From the NCBI GenBank assembly GCA_944470555.2, contig OX104130.1, positions 49,075,491-49,139,490 of the forward strand: DNA of 64,000 nt, in the 5' to 3' direction. Below the pieces are notes generated by a model, which ran no database searches, was not told where the DNA came from, and saw only the letters and a program-made list of their open reading frames with translations. The DNA is from Heterobilharzia americana. Taxonomy: Eukaryota > Platyhelminthes > Trematoda > Strigeidida > Schistosomatidae. The translations under genes and the position numbers were made by a program. Positions 1 to 11,900 of the stretch are shown one piece after another. Each line of letters begins with the position of its first letter. The first letter of the stretch is position 1.

Positions 1-3000
1 CAAAAATGAAGCCGCTAAACAACCCGAAGTATTGAAATATAATGGCAGTATATCCAGATGGATAAAATATAAAAAACAAAGATGATGAGATTTCAACCCA
101 GTAAATGGATGTCAGATTGCCTGCCACAATAACACCGATTGTTTTCTGCATGAAAGCACTGAAATGCATTGTTAAACAGTTTCAAACACAACAGCCATTC
201 ATTTGTTTTTATGTTATTAGTAGTATTATGAATAATCAGTTCCATAGGTGGTGGAAAAAAAATGTGATTTGCTTTTCCTCATATAATTTGTATTTGATCA
301 ATAATATTTATTGCCTAATTAATTATTTAGACGTGTATTTATGGTATTTATACAAAATCTGTCTTTCTACAATTCATTTTCCTCACTCATTTTAGTATGG
401 TATCACTTATACGCGCTCATGCACTCAAACATATAAACACACGATGGTGCGCACTACCTGATATACAGTAAGCAAGGTTCACTAGCGATCGTAAAAGAGA
501 ACTCTGTTGGAAACTGAATCAATAAAAGCAATTTAGGGATGAGTGGTGACTTCAATTAATTAACTGCAGACACATAACGTTTTGATAGCTAAGGACCTGT
601 TTGGAACCAGAGGTAAGAATACACAAACTAAATTACAAGTTGTACATTTAACTCATCAGCAATTAGTCTGCAACTAGAAGAAAGTTGGGAAGGAATGCAA
701 TAAAATGTGGCATTTAAACAGAAATAAGACGATTGCTTTATGTCTGAGTTCATTCAGCAGCATAAATATGAAGGTAAAATATTGACTTTAGAGTAGTAAA
801 TGAAACTGAAAAAAAAATTGATTAGTTTTGCTTTAGATGCCCACAAAGCTCTGTTGAGGATGTCATGAAAGTTCTTTTTGCAGCGTAAAGTAGTACTTAT
901 ATTTTTTTTACAGTTATTATTCAAAAGTCCTTGGAAACCTCAACAAAATTACTTGTATATAGATATTTTCTGGTGATTTCTGCAGTGAGGGCTGCGAGTC
1001 AACTCCAATACTTATCTCCCAGATTCTTATAATTTTTAGCATCAAATAACAGACAAACCTCTGTAATAAACTGACTTCAAGTTAATTTTCGGACCAGTAA
1101 GCAACATTTTGAAGTCTTTTACCTTTACCCTGGTTGATGCAGGTTAGAATAAAGGTGAGGAGCATACACTCATCTTGAGAGTACAAATTAACTTCGCAAA
1201 TAGATGTTAACCAGCAAAAACCTTGAGTTCAGTGATTCTTGCTATCCTTTTGACTACTCAAAAAAGAATAAGGCTACGTCAATAAACATAGGGTCAGCCA
1301 ACACATTCATCATAACCGATGGCGCTTTTCCTAATCACTATATCAATATTGGATACTGTATGAGTTACTGTCAAAGCGGGTCTCAGAGGTATACATTAAT
1401 TTTGGATCTTTCACTGTAGGTTCATTATCAGTAAAATTCTAATTACTGTTTTCTAAATAAATTCCTTACCATTTTTAATGACTGCATTGTTAACTGATTA
1501 TGTCACATCTTTCCTCACGCATTTCGTTTGCAATCTCTTTGAATCAATGAAGATTGTTCAAGATGCATAAGAAGTCGCATTTCTGCCCACTATCATTAAG
1601 CCAAATCATTTGTTATGCTTTACAATACTTACATGTCAAATCGTTTTAAGGAAAGTAAATTTTTACTTGTTTCGAAAATACAGTTAAAGGGTTAAAAAAA
1701 TCTGCTTAATTCTTCAGGCTAACTGCCAAAAGACGTCATACTGAATGCAAGCCTTTCTCGTTGCAAGTTGCTGCTACTCTAAATGCTAACAAAATAGTGA
1801 TTATTGAGGAGGTTTTTAGTTATTTTTCGACAAGATTAACAAACCACCTTGAGAATAAACTGGGGGTTACAAAATTATTTTTATACTCAGTTCCACAGGT
1901 TGAAATCGTCAATATCAATCAAAATTGTGATATCCTGACACGCCAAATGGTAGCACGTAAGGTATTTTGATAATAAATGCTATGAAGATGCATTTTATCC
2001 CCACTGTTTTGTTTACAGCAATCTATGAAGAAAAGCATTTTCCATCTCTCGAAGCCAGCAGTCTGAGTATTTCTAATTCTACCCTGTAAATAGGATGACG
2101 TCTTTCATAAGAAGTAACTAAAATTTGAATACAGACAAAACAGTTAAAAATGTGGAGCTTTAGTTTATTGCTTGTTGGCGTGCTAATGTTAGCAGTAACA
2201 TATTGTGTAGGCTAATTGAAGTAACGTGTCCAGGGAAAGAAATTTTCAGTCTTAGAAATATGATCTCTCTACAGTCAACCTAAGAAGAAGAAAATTATAA
2301 CGATGTATTTTCTGATGTTCTAATGAACTTCGCACTAATTACAAATCACGTTTTGTTGATTCCACTAATTTGTTCATGAGTTAAATACTTTTGCCATTTT
2401 TATGAAATTTGTGTTTAAGCAGACCATTGTACCTAAAACAGATGCAACTACTTGCATATTTTTTGGGGAGTAAGTCAATCGGTCCCTTTAACAAGCTAAA
2501 GAATGCATAACTTTCAAAATTTAACAATGGTTTAGCCAACGTGACTAAATTTATATATACACATGGTTCTATTTTAATTGTGGATCTTGAAGTTGATGGG
2601 TTCAGACTGAATAATGTTCTTTTGTGAATACTTGCTCAGAATAACATACACCGGTAAATATCGTGGTGTCATCTAGTAGCGTAACTGCTACTGTCAAGTT
2701 CTTTTTCTAGAAAATGACACGTTCAACAGGCATTCACTCTAAAGGGGTTCAAGGTAATAGGTACAGGCTTCACTTTGATGTGTCACATCAAGAACGTAAC
2801 TGAAGAACTACCCATAAAAACAGCGATTTTTGGGGGAAATTTTTAATATAGTCTTTATTAGGTGTTAGAAAATTGTATTATTATAGTCTTCACAACAGTG
2901 TACATTGAGCAAACCTGTTCTTGTTATATGCACGATTTTTATTTTGTCGGTAGTATCCTGCTTATCGTCAAAAGAGTGCACAGGCTACGATGTCCTAAAT

Positions 3001-5354
3001 TTCTTGCAGAACCACTGCGAGTTCACATAGACGTACACGATAACATATAGCAAAGAAACAAATCTGCTAGACAGGCAGTTTTTTGTATCTGATTATTATT
3101 TCTTCTTCTTATTCCAATAAACTGAAAGTTTCAACTATGATATCCAGCTTTAGATAAGTCTACAAGATCCACTTAACAGCCTAATTGAAATATTGGAGAG
3201 ATTACCGAATCATTCACACTATTAAAAAAGCTTGCTGACGGATACTACATAGTATTCAGTCGTACTATGATTTAGTTGTCAAAACATATGACTCACTTCA
3301 AACAGTACACATATAAATACTTCAGTTAGCTTACCTCAAAGTTACGATTATCTCTGAGGTTAATAGTGGATATTTTTGAATAGAATATTTAGTGAGACTA
3401 TCCCATTCAAGTTATTTAATGCAAATAAAATAATTTGAATAAGCTAAATCTCCAAGAAACAGATTTGTTTTTGGTGATATTCTCAGAAGTTGTTTAGTTA
3501 CAACGGAACAGCTGTCCTTGTTTGTGCACACTAATTCATTATTCATTCGTGATTACATACCTTTATGAATGATATTGCTGAAGACGAATTTATCAACTAA
3601 ATTCTTTTTTGTATATCTCAATGAAAATACACAAATAAAATCTCATATAAATTCCCAAAATTGCAACATCAACAAGCAAATTTGTAAAAAGGCATCTATT
3701 TGAACATATCCCACCTGGAATGCAAGATTTTCTGAGTAATCTCCTTTTATTGTGGTTTTTTCATGACATTGTTGAGGTTGTGATTGAGTACACTCAGTTG
3801 TCTGCAGCGGTTAAAAAATGTTTATGAAGAGAAATATTTAGCCCTACGAATTCATTACGCAAAGAACATTGCAAGTTTAAGGTGAGAGATTTACATCCAG
3901 GAATCACTTTGTCGGATGATTAAAAATAAATCAGTATTAGATGTCTTCTTAGACATCAGAAAATACAGCCGAGCCAAATATTGAAGGATAATCCTAATTA
4001 TGCACGATCACAGCTTTTCAGTAATCCTACTAGAGTAGTAGTTTAATACACTGAAAAAATGATTAAAAAAATTTTCAGCTTCGTCATCCGAAAAACGGTA
4101 AGTATTAATTGAAGTCGTGGAATATTAACTGACAGAAGAGATCTGCATCGCAGCTATGTAGCATCCAATGTGCAAAACTGCATACAAATACCATGCTAAA
4201 CGGACAGTACGTGGAAGCAATTCATTAACTGTGCTAGCACAACTTCAGTTTTGAATAAAGTTTAGGAAAATAAAAGAGATTACACATTGAGATACTGCAA
4301 ATAGTTCACTTTATCCATCACTCTGATTTTACTCAAAGAATAGCAATCAAAAGCTGGTAAAAAGGTGTCGTCATTGTTTGACATAGTAACTTTGCAATAA
4401 AGTGTGTCTTCGAACTTTATGAATACTTACGTCACTATCTGTAAACGTTAAGTTTTTCATTAAACCATTTGAAGTAGTGAGTACAATGCAACGGGGAAAT
4501 ACATACTGCGGGATGAATATTGAGGTTTCGGTAGATTTGAAACTACGTCAATTTCTACTTTCTCAGTACTTTTCATACTACAAGTATGATGAAGTGGTAA
4601 AATATTATATGGGACATTCGCCAATTGTTACTTCTCTAAACCTATAGTGTTTCAAGTTGTTGGAAACCTAATTAATTTATGCAATCAATAGGCAAAAAAA
4701 GAGTAATTTGGGAAAAAAGTGATAATTTGATTGCTTAATTTAATTCAGTGAGGAAAAAAAATCATTTTCTTCCCTTTCTGAATAATTTGTTTCTTTTGTG
4801 AAAAGTCCTTGAAACTGACTTAAGTTTAAGATAAAATGAAAAATGAGGGATGACTAGAGAATTCGGTTGACTAGTAAGAAGTGTTAAGGTGAATATGTTT
4901 GTGTATCTGCATAAATATAAAGACTACTATTTTATCCTTCCGTTTGAAGAGCACAGTAATCAAACAGGATCTCATAATGATGCTGTTTATATCGATAAAT
5001 TATAGCAAATGTAATCTTGGTTAATCACAAAAAAAGAAATATTTTACCAAAAACCTTTTTAATTCCAGTCACAAAGGAGAGGTGATAATGTAAACAATGT
5101 TAACCGCTAGGAATAAAGTTGTAAAAAGACTGATTTAAATTACTGCTTACATCTTCAAACTGTTAAAACTACCAATCATTGAATAGTGCATTAGCTAGTT
5201 ATGATATGGATATTAGTTTTCAATTAGTGTATTTTAAGATACCTAAACTAAGTAAATGTTGTAGTTTGTTCTTTTCGTCACCAGATGAACCCAATCGATC
5301 TGTTACTATTAGCACACGGGCTGCTGGATGAATGTCTCTACATTACTGAAGTCT
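1..5354. other. AT-rich non-coding stretch, no gene recognised
   Basis: I see no gene or known repeat here. The longest open frames (105-395, 1204-1419, 1761-1970 and 2862-3050, all plus strand, 62-96 codons) have no recognisable domain and the base composition of the surrounding intergenic DNA. They are best read as chance frames. An exon of a host gene cannot be excluded without transcript data. Confidence 0.5.
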
Positions 5355-5470
5355 TTGTTTTGGCATTAATGATGGATACTGGCTAACAGGGAAATCTATG
5401 ACGCAAATTTCGTTATTCTTAAATCTCGTAAGCTGGGTTTCCCTGCCTTTCAGTAGGTCACGTTGTTTCC
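5355..5470 (-). mobile_element. Decayed Sm-alpha-type SINE fragment with dead hammerhead
   Basis: The minus strand reads as the hammerhead part of the SINE seen intact at 20.9 kb: a CCAG stem I arm, then CTTACGA where the active ribozyme has CTGACGA, a stem II region, GAAA, and the TAGCCAGTATCCATCATTAA end block matching the 3' side of the other copies. The core G at position 5 is replaced by T and stem II is poorly paired, so cleavage activity is not expected. Assignment rests on alignment by eye to the copies at 14.8 and 20.9 kb. Confidence 0.6.
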
Positions 5471-6896
5471 ACTGAAACATGAACTTAGCGACAGTAGCTT
5501 TAAATGCCAACGTGATATTTATCAAGCTAATGATTCATGATAGGCACCATTTACACGATAGGTACAGCTTGATGACAGAGCCTATAGTTTTGCGTTGCTG
5601 ACACTGTTGGCACATGAGTTTCGTGCAGATGCCTATATATTGTCCATAGTTTCGTTCGGATACTAATAAGTTAAAGTTTTGCTTTCCACAGTATTTCTAC
5701 AGCATCCATCTGTAACTGAAAAGTGAAGAACATGATGCTGTTCTTATTAAAATTATTGAGTTTTAAAGAAGTACTTTACTTCTTACCGACGATGCCCCTA
5801 TTTTCTTAATTATTCTTTAACTTTAGTGATACTCAAAAGATGCACAGGGCGCTTATTACGAATTAGAAATGAATAATTACTCGATTGGACGTTACACCTC
5901 ATACCGTTTGGTACTAACACCTGTTCATTGATAGTTTACCATCACTAGACACCATTTGTTTGTTGATTCCCAGGCGTGGCACATGACAGTGTATTAAACA
6001 TTGTTTTAGGTGAATTTTCTCTCACACAATCAGTTTATAGTGGACTGACTAGCATTAACAACACGGAACTTACTAACATTGCAAGGTATTTCAAGTTGAC
6101 ACTTCTAATTAGCAAGAGGAAGGTCGGTATGAGGAATTATAAAGAGTGGTATATGCAAAGGTATGGAGAAAGAGAAGGAAGTCAAGGCAATAAAGGGATA
6201 CGGCAAAAGAGTTGAGCGGATGCCAGGTGAAGAAATAATAAATACACAGAGATAAGTCGTGCACCATAACATGTAAGTCCTTGTGAATACCAAATAGAAA
6301 GCTTACCATTTCTTCACTGTTCGGTATAAAATTCAAAGCCTCCCTAGATCAATGCTAAGTCCCGTATTGGTGATCCTTCGTATTCACAAGTAATATTTCA
6401 CTAGTGGCCAGTAAGTTTGGCGGTAGGTGGTGGGTTTACGTGCATCACATGTGCGAAAAATATCGTGTGGTTGGGGTTAATGATTTTATCGACTAACTTA
6501 TTTCCCTCAGCCTGCCTAAGCAATGCTTGTATGCTGACCCCGCTGCACTTAGGGGAATCTATGACAACGACGATAGCTGAACACCTGAAACCTTCATAAA
6601 CTATCTATACAGGATAACTAAGTTTAACAGCCCCGAAGTTAGAGAAAGCGTACAGCTGTCCAGTAAGGACGACATGTAATAGAAGCAATTTTACCTCTCA
6701 CGTTACGAAAGTATACTTGCTAAGAAAATCATGTGTTTCGAAACAATCTTGGTTCCAAACATTTCTTTTAGGGGAAGCATAAGGGTTATAATGCCTACTT
6801 AATCTATGTCAAGTCGTAACGAGACTGACTTTCTAAGAAACTCAGAAGTATTCACTATAAAAAATTGAACTTCATAAGAACTAATATATTTAAATT
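5471..6896. other. Non-coding stretch upstream of RTE copy A
   Basis: No recognisable gene. The 79-codon frame at 5976-6215 starts just after a pyrimidine tract and CAG, and ends in a Lys/Glu/Gly-rich tail. It has no domain I can name, and overlapping minus-strand frames of similar length argue against it. The stretch ends at the target-site duplication of the element at 6910. Confidence 0.4.
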
Positions 6897-6909
6897 ACGA
6901 CAGCAGTCA
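6897..6909. repeat. 5' target-site duplication of RTE copy A
   Basis: The 13-mer ACGACAGCAGTCA occurs here and again, without mismatch, at 10143-10155, directly outside the two ends of the element. The flanking bases differ on each side, so the repeat is exactly 13 bp. A direct repeat of this size is the footprint of target-primed insertion and fixes the element ends at 6910 and 10142. Confidence 0.93.
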
Positions 6910-7161
6910 ACCTCGCCTGGTTAACTAGTTTACTAGTTACTAGCCGGTCCTAAGCCCAAACAAAGAGGGAAGGTTGGGCATAGGGCTAGCAACCCTACCC
7001 CGTAAAACAAATCTAACCGCTAAAGAAACTTCAAAGCACAAACAAAATATAAAAAATGAAAACAAACTTATTCCCCGCTGGAATCGGAGAGGCGAAATGA
7101 CGCCAGTTGGTGAAAGCCTGCCTTCGGGAAGCCAATTGGCCTATGTGTCTTCTCTCTCTCG

Positions 7162-7956
7162 ATGAAAGCGAAAGTAAACGTGGGGACATGGAATGTCCGC
7201 ACGATGTTTGAACCCAGTAAGGCAGCCCAGATTGCAAGGGAGATGAGAAGGTATAACATCGAAGTGCTTGGGATTTGCGAAAGCAGATGGAATGGGAGTG
7301 GACTCTCCAAACTGTCAACTGGAGAATCAATAATCTACTCCGGTCACCCAGACGCCAACCACGAGCACACTGAGGGAGTGGCTATCATGATGTCCTCAAG
7401 AGCATCGAAGGCTCTCATGCAGTGGGAACCAATCTCCTCCAGGATCATGACAGCAAGATTCAACTCAAAAGGAAGGAAGGTCACAATCATACAATGTTAT
7501 GCACCTACAAATAATGCAGAGCAAGAGAAAAAGGAGGAATTCTACAGACAACTTCAGTCAACACTGGACAAGACGTCAGTTGGCGATATCAAAATTCTAA
7601 TGGGCGACATGAATGCCAAACTGGGAGGGGACAACACGGGAAGAGAACTAACCATGGGTCGAGAGGCGCTAGGTGAAATGAATGAGAATGGAGAATTGTT
7701 TGCAGAATTCTGTGCATTCAACGATTTGGTGATTGGAGGCAGTGTGTTCAGGCACAAGGATATCCACAAAGCGACATGGATTTCACCAGATGGACACACC
7801 AAAAATCAAATCGACTTTATCTCAATCTCAAGAAAATGGAGACGCAGTCTACTTAACACAAGGTCAAGAAGAGGAGCAGATGTAGGTTCACACCACTCAC
7901 TATCTAGTGCAAGGAACCTTCCAAATCAAGTTAAAAGCCTTCAAGGAAGCTGGTGA
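7162..7956 (+). pseudogene. APE-type endonuclease domain of RTE copy A, frameshifted out of the RT frame
   Basis: The endonuclease nicks target DNA to prime reverse transcription. From the ATG at 7162 the frame shows GTWNVRTM (Asn11), GICESRW (Glu40), MGDMNAKLGG (Asp149, Asn151), a stretch with NQIDFIS, and then VGSHH at 242-246. These are the ordered catalytic blocks of the APE-like family. The final block should be SDH: copy E has GAC CAC TAT at the matching place, whereas this copy has CAC CAC TCA. Asp244 is therefore His, and a tandem CACT duplication (7894-7901) shifts the frame, so the last dozen residues up to the stop at 7956 are out of frame. The ATG was chosen because copies C and D keep the same MKAKV start. 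The domain would normally be continuous with the reverse transcriptase at 7907-10123. Confidence 0.9.
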
Positions 7957-10123
7957 TAGACCTCAAGTCAAGTACAACACTCGGAAACTGAAGGATGAAA
8001 CTACAAAGGAAATCTTCAAGTCAGCCATCAAGACAAAATGGGAGACATCGAGCAACATCCCTGAAGAAACCTGTGTGGAAGAACACTGGAAGTCTTTGAA
8101 AGCTATGTGGAAAGAAACCTGCACAACAGTATTAGGAAGGAAGAAGAAAGAAGATAAGGAATGGATCTCGACGGATACCTGGAAGCTGATAGAGGAGAGG
8201 AGGATGGTGAAGCAGAAGATAAACCAGTGCAAGGATGCTCAACGACAAGAGGAACTGAGCACAATGTATAAAGCACTGGACAAAGAAGTGAAGAAGAGTG
8301 CACGGAAAGACAAAAGACACTTCTACGAAACACTGGCAAGTGAAGCAGAACAGGCTGCAGGTAAGAGAGACCTGACGACATTGTATCAAATAACCAGGTT
8401 GCTATCAGGGAAGAGACCAACACAGATGAAACCAATAAAAGATGAAGAAGGAAATTTAATTACAAAAGAAGAGAAACAGAGGAAACGATGGGCCGACCAC
8501 TTCAAGAAGCTCTTGAATCGACCACCACCTGCACTTCGTCCAGAAATACCACCTGCAGCCGCTGAACTACAAGTGAACATTAATCCCCCAACGAAAATGG
8601 AAGTCCTGAACGCCATAAAGCTACTGAAATGCGGGAAAGCAGCAGGACCAGATGGAATACCGCCAGAAGCACTGAGAACAGATGCAGAGACAACAGCGGA
8701 CATGCTCACACCACTATTGCAGAAGGTGTGGAAGGAAGAGAAGGTACCTGACGATTGGAAGAAGGGTTACCTTGTCAAACTGCCGAAGAAGGGAGACCTC
8801 AGTGCTTGCAAGAACTGGCGCGGAATCACTCTCCTGTCCACCCCAAGTAAAATATTAAGCCGCATCATCCTAGAGAGGCTTAAAGACGCACTGGATTCAA
8901 AACTGCGACCGGAACAGGCAGGCTTCAGGAAGTACAAATCATGTGCAGACCAAATTGCAACGCTTCGTATCATCATAGAACAGAGCATAGAATGGCAATC
9001 AGCTCTCTACCTCAACTTCATCGACTTTGAGAAGGCCTTTGACAGCGTCGACCGAGAAGTAATTTGGAAACTGCTTCAATACTACGGAGTACCGCAAACC
9101 TTTATCCGCCTCATTCAACAACTATATGAAGATGCCACATGCCAAGTAATCCACAATGGGAAGCTCAGTGATGCCTTTGAAGTGAAGACAGGAGTGAAAC
9201 AAGGTTGCCTACTATCTCCCATGATATTCCTTATTGTGGTGGACTGGATCATGCAGCAAACAGTAGGCAGCGAGAAGAGTGGGATACACTGGACGACGGA
9301 AAAGAACCTAGAAGACTTGGATTTCGCCGATGACTTATGCCTAATGTCACACAAACTTGAAGATCTGCAGGCAAAAACTAACAAGTTGATAGAAGAGGCA
9401 GCTAAGACGGGACTTCAGGTGAATATAGAGAAGACAGAAGTGATGAAGATACCGCACCACCACCATCAACAACAACAACAACAAACTCCAATCACCGTCA
9501 ACAGGAGAAACTTGAAGGAAGTAACCTCCTTCACTTATCTAGGAAGCACTGTTTCAACTACAGGCGGGACGGACGAGGACGTCAAAGTCAGAATCGGAAA
9601 AGCAAGACAGGCGTTCATTAGCCTGAAACCAGTGTGGAGATCTTCTGCACTCAGCATGCGGAACAAGATACGGATTTTCAACACCAACGTCAAGTCAGTG
9701 CTCTTGTATGGCTCAGAGACTTGGCGCGTCACGAAAGGCATTTCCAATAAACTACAGACATTCATCAACAACTGCTTACGCTCGCTGCTGAAGATCAGAT
9801 GGCCAGAAAGAATAAGCAACAAGGAACTCTGGGAACGAACCAACCAAGAACCTATCACGCAACAAATATGCAGGAGGAAGTGGAGATGGATTGGCCATGC
9901 ACTGAGAAGGCCGACGGAGGACATCACGCGTCAGGCCCTCGAGTGGAATCCCCATGGGAAGCGACGAGTTGGACGTCCGAGGGTGACATGGAGGAGGTCG
10001 TGCGAGCAGGAAATGAGAGGTTGTGGGCTGTCGTGGAGCCAGGTTCAAAAGATCTCAGAGAACAGAGGTCACTGGAGGCGTGCTACTGAAGCCCTATGTT
10101 CCACTAGGAACCCAAGGGACTAA
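7907..10123 (+). pseudogene. Reverse transcriptase domain of RTE copy A (long intact frame, lacks its own start)
   Basis: RNA-dependent DNA polymerase part of the element polyprotein, open for about 738 codons. Counting from 7907, the blocks in order are GPDGIPPEAL near 247, the finger block LPKKGDLSACKNWRG, QAGFRKYKSCADQI, motif A FIDFEKAFDSV (Asp373), motif B QGCLLSP (from 432), motif C FADDLCLM (473-480), a His/Gln tract in the linker, and a C-terminal domain from about 655 (CRRKWRWIGHALRR, then KRRVGRPRVTWRR). All catalytic residues are intact. The frame enters from the endonuclease through the 4-bp duplication, so 7907 is not a real start and the protein would need a frameshift to be made whole. 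The stop codon is the first TAA of the terminal (TAA)7 tract. Confidence 0.92.
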
Positions 10124-10141
10124 TAATAATAATAATAATAA
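10121..10141 (+). repeat. Terminal (TAA)7 tract of RTE copy A
   Basis: Seven uninterrupted TAA units close the element; the first unit is also the stop codon of the reverse transcriptase frame. Copies B, D and E end in shorter or decayed TAA-like tails at the same place, so the tract belongs to the element and is not a chance microsatellite. RTE-clade elements typically end in short tandem repeats rather than poly(A). Confidence 0.9.
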
Positions 10142-10142
10142 A

Positions 10143-10155
10143 ACGACAGCAGTCA
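10143..10155. repeat. 3' target-site duplication of RTE copy A
   Basis: Exact second copy of the 13-mer at 6897-6909, immediately after the TAA tail. Confidence 0.93.
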
Positions 10156-11754
10156 TCATTTGAACTTTCAGTGGTAATTCGTAAGATTTGATTTGCTGAA
10201 ACAATTTGTCTAGAAGTATTTTGTGAGTAAATATCACACGCTGCTATAATATGTACTGCTAGCTGCCTAATTCTGATGCCACTGTAGCTTCTGGCTATTC
10301 TTCAAGAGAAATTCAACCCGGATGCCAGAGTTGTTAGGACCATCTGAATCTGATCAGCTGATTTAGATAAATAAGAAGCCGCTAGGAAGAAGGATACTTC
10401 AGATATCATTTATAAACTATGCATTTCATGCTAACAAGTTTTACAGCTGAGTACACTGGTAACCTTCTACTTATGATGTCAACAGGATTTCCAACGGAGA
10501 ATGTGAAGTGAAGATGTAAAAATGCTATGCTTTTTTTGACAGAAAAACAGTTTAATTTTACGATCTTCTGCTGTGCACTCTTGTGCATCCAAAATCATTA
10601 GCTCATTTCTCCTTTTACCTCAGGTGATAGTGTCACCTGGAGAAATTCATATTTTCATTTCGTCAAATGACGAAACAGTTGATGATGAACCATAAGTATT
10701 CTAGAAGGGAGCCGAAAGAATTATAATCTGGGTTTTCAAGGTATAGATGGCAATTTAAAAAATAGATAGCCTTCATTATATCTATTACCAATACGAAAAC
10801 TCATCATTGAGTGTAAACTTTTCATAAAGAAATCTTCATATAGTACATTGAGATAATCTTCAGTTTTGTAGAGGTTACTGCTTGATTTGTTAATGGACTG
10901 CTTATGGTGTCACATTGATTTGGTGTAAAGTCAACCAAAACAGTGGGGTGATCTTAATATCTTCTTGAAATACCAAGTTATTGTATAGATTGTGCAGAAT
11001 AAAATATATGAATATACAACAAGTTTTAACCTGCTTATTGTAAGTAGGAAAAGCTAATAATATTCAAAATAGTCAATCTAGTTTAGTCTGTGAACCTGCA
11101 CGTATACATAGTCCAGCTGTGCTGTTTATCATATGCAGCCAAGTATTTTCCATCTGTCATCTTGTGTTCAAGAAAGCATCCATGAATCAGTACTACTATT
11201 TTAGTGATGATCTTTCACCAGCGGGTTTTGCAACAAACATAAGAACAAGTATACTTCAATTCTCAATACAACATTATTGAGAAGTTTTGAGGGAGTTGTG
11301 GAGATTTGAAAATATTTCAAGTTGTTATTCATCGTGGACTGATATCTGCTGGAGGAACAAAGGAAACCTGGGAGTACTGGACAGTTGTTTCGCCCTAGTA
11401 TGGGACTCCTCAGCAGTGCACATCCACGACCCCGCACCACCAGGGAAGGTTTTAAATAGATCACTGAGTTGCAAGTTTATTAGTATCGTGACTCGCTTAC
11501 TGAAATATATGTTTGATCTAAAGCTTGTAACATTAGAGTTTCGTTCACGAAGGCATAACCTTCAGTTATGTCTTCTGTAATTGAAATATTTAGGCAGAGA
11601 TAATATGGTTCAGAGTTTAGATGGTGTTACCTTTCCTTTATGTTAGGTAATATAATAACTGTGAAGGGCAAAAATATGTCAAATCGTGGACCCCTTCAGT
11701 CTTTTCATTAATTGCTTCTCCCTTGAAATATACGTGACATTACTGTTATTCGCT
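10156..11754. other. AT-rich non-coding stretch
   Basis: No gene recognised. Frames at 11287-11580 (97 codons, plus) and 11201-11464 (minus) overlap in antisense and show no domain. The GC-richer patch near 11340-11450 (CCACGACCCCGCACCACCAG) is locally unusual, but I could not assign it. Confidence 0.4.
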
Positions 11755-11900
11755 TGGTGCATGGTAGTGAAATTTGCGACACGCATTTCGGCTTATTTGA
11801 GACTCGTCTAGTAGATTTATCCACACCTGAATGGGTGATGTTCCCACTTAGAGCCAGATGCAGTATCCACCTTATTAGATACCAAAGCGTTTTCCTCTAG
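11755..11900 (-). mobile_element. Decayed Sm-alpha-type SINE fragment with dead hammerhead
   Basis: On the minus strand a TAGACGAG block followed by TCTCAAATAA, then CCGAAATGCGTGTC and a CACTACC end, matches the hammerhead region of the 20.9-kb SINE copy. The core CTGACGA is changed to CTAGACGA and stem I pairing is lost. The plus-strand TGTTCCCACTTAGAGCC part matches the segment just 5' of the ribozyme in other copies. Ribozyme activity is not expected. Confidence 0.55.

Larger units (their letters stand above)
6910..10142 (+). mobile_element. Full-length RTE/SR2-like non-LTR retrotransposon (copy A)
   Basis: A 3.2-kb element with a 5' leader of about 250 bp, an apurinic-type endonuclease region (7162 onward), a reverse transcriptase region ending at 10123, essentially no 3' UTR, and a terminal (TAA)7 tract. 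This is the layout of the RTE clade, to which schistosome SR2-type elements belong; the clade call is from architecture and protein motifs, not a tree. A perfect 13-bp target-site duplication flanks it, so the insertion is fairly recent. The other copies start with the same CCTCGCC sequence, which supports 6910 as the true 5' end. It is inactive as it stands: a 4-bp duplication at 7898-7901 splits the frame, and the endonuclease SDH box has become SHH. Confidence 0.93.

Noticed and set aside
6974..7165. Possible ORF1 protein in the leader of copy A
   Set aside because: 63 codons, not preserved in copies C or D, and it overlaps the endonuclease start; more likely 5' leader.
7031..10048. Many minus-strand open frames over RTE copy A
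   Set aside because: Antisense shadows of the endonuclease and RT frames, with no domain of their own.
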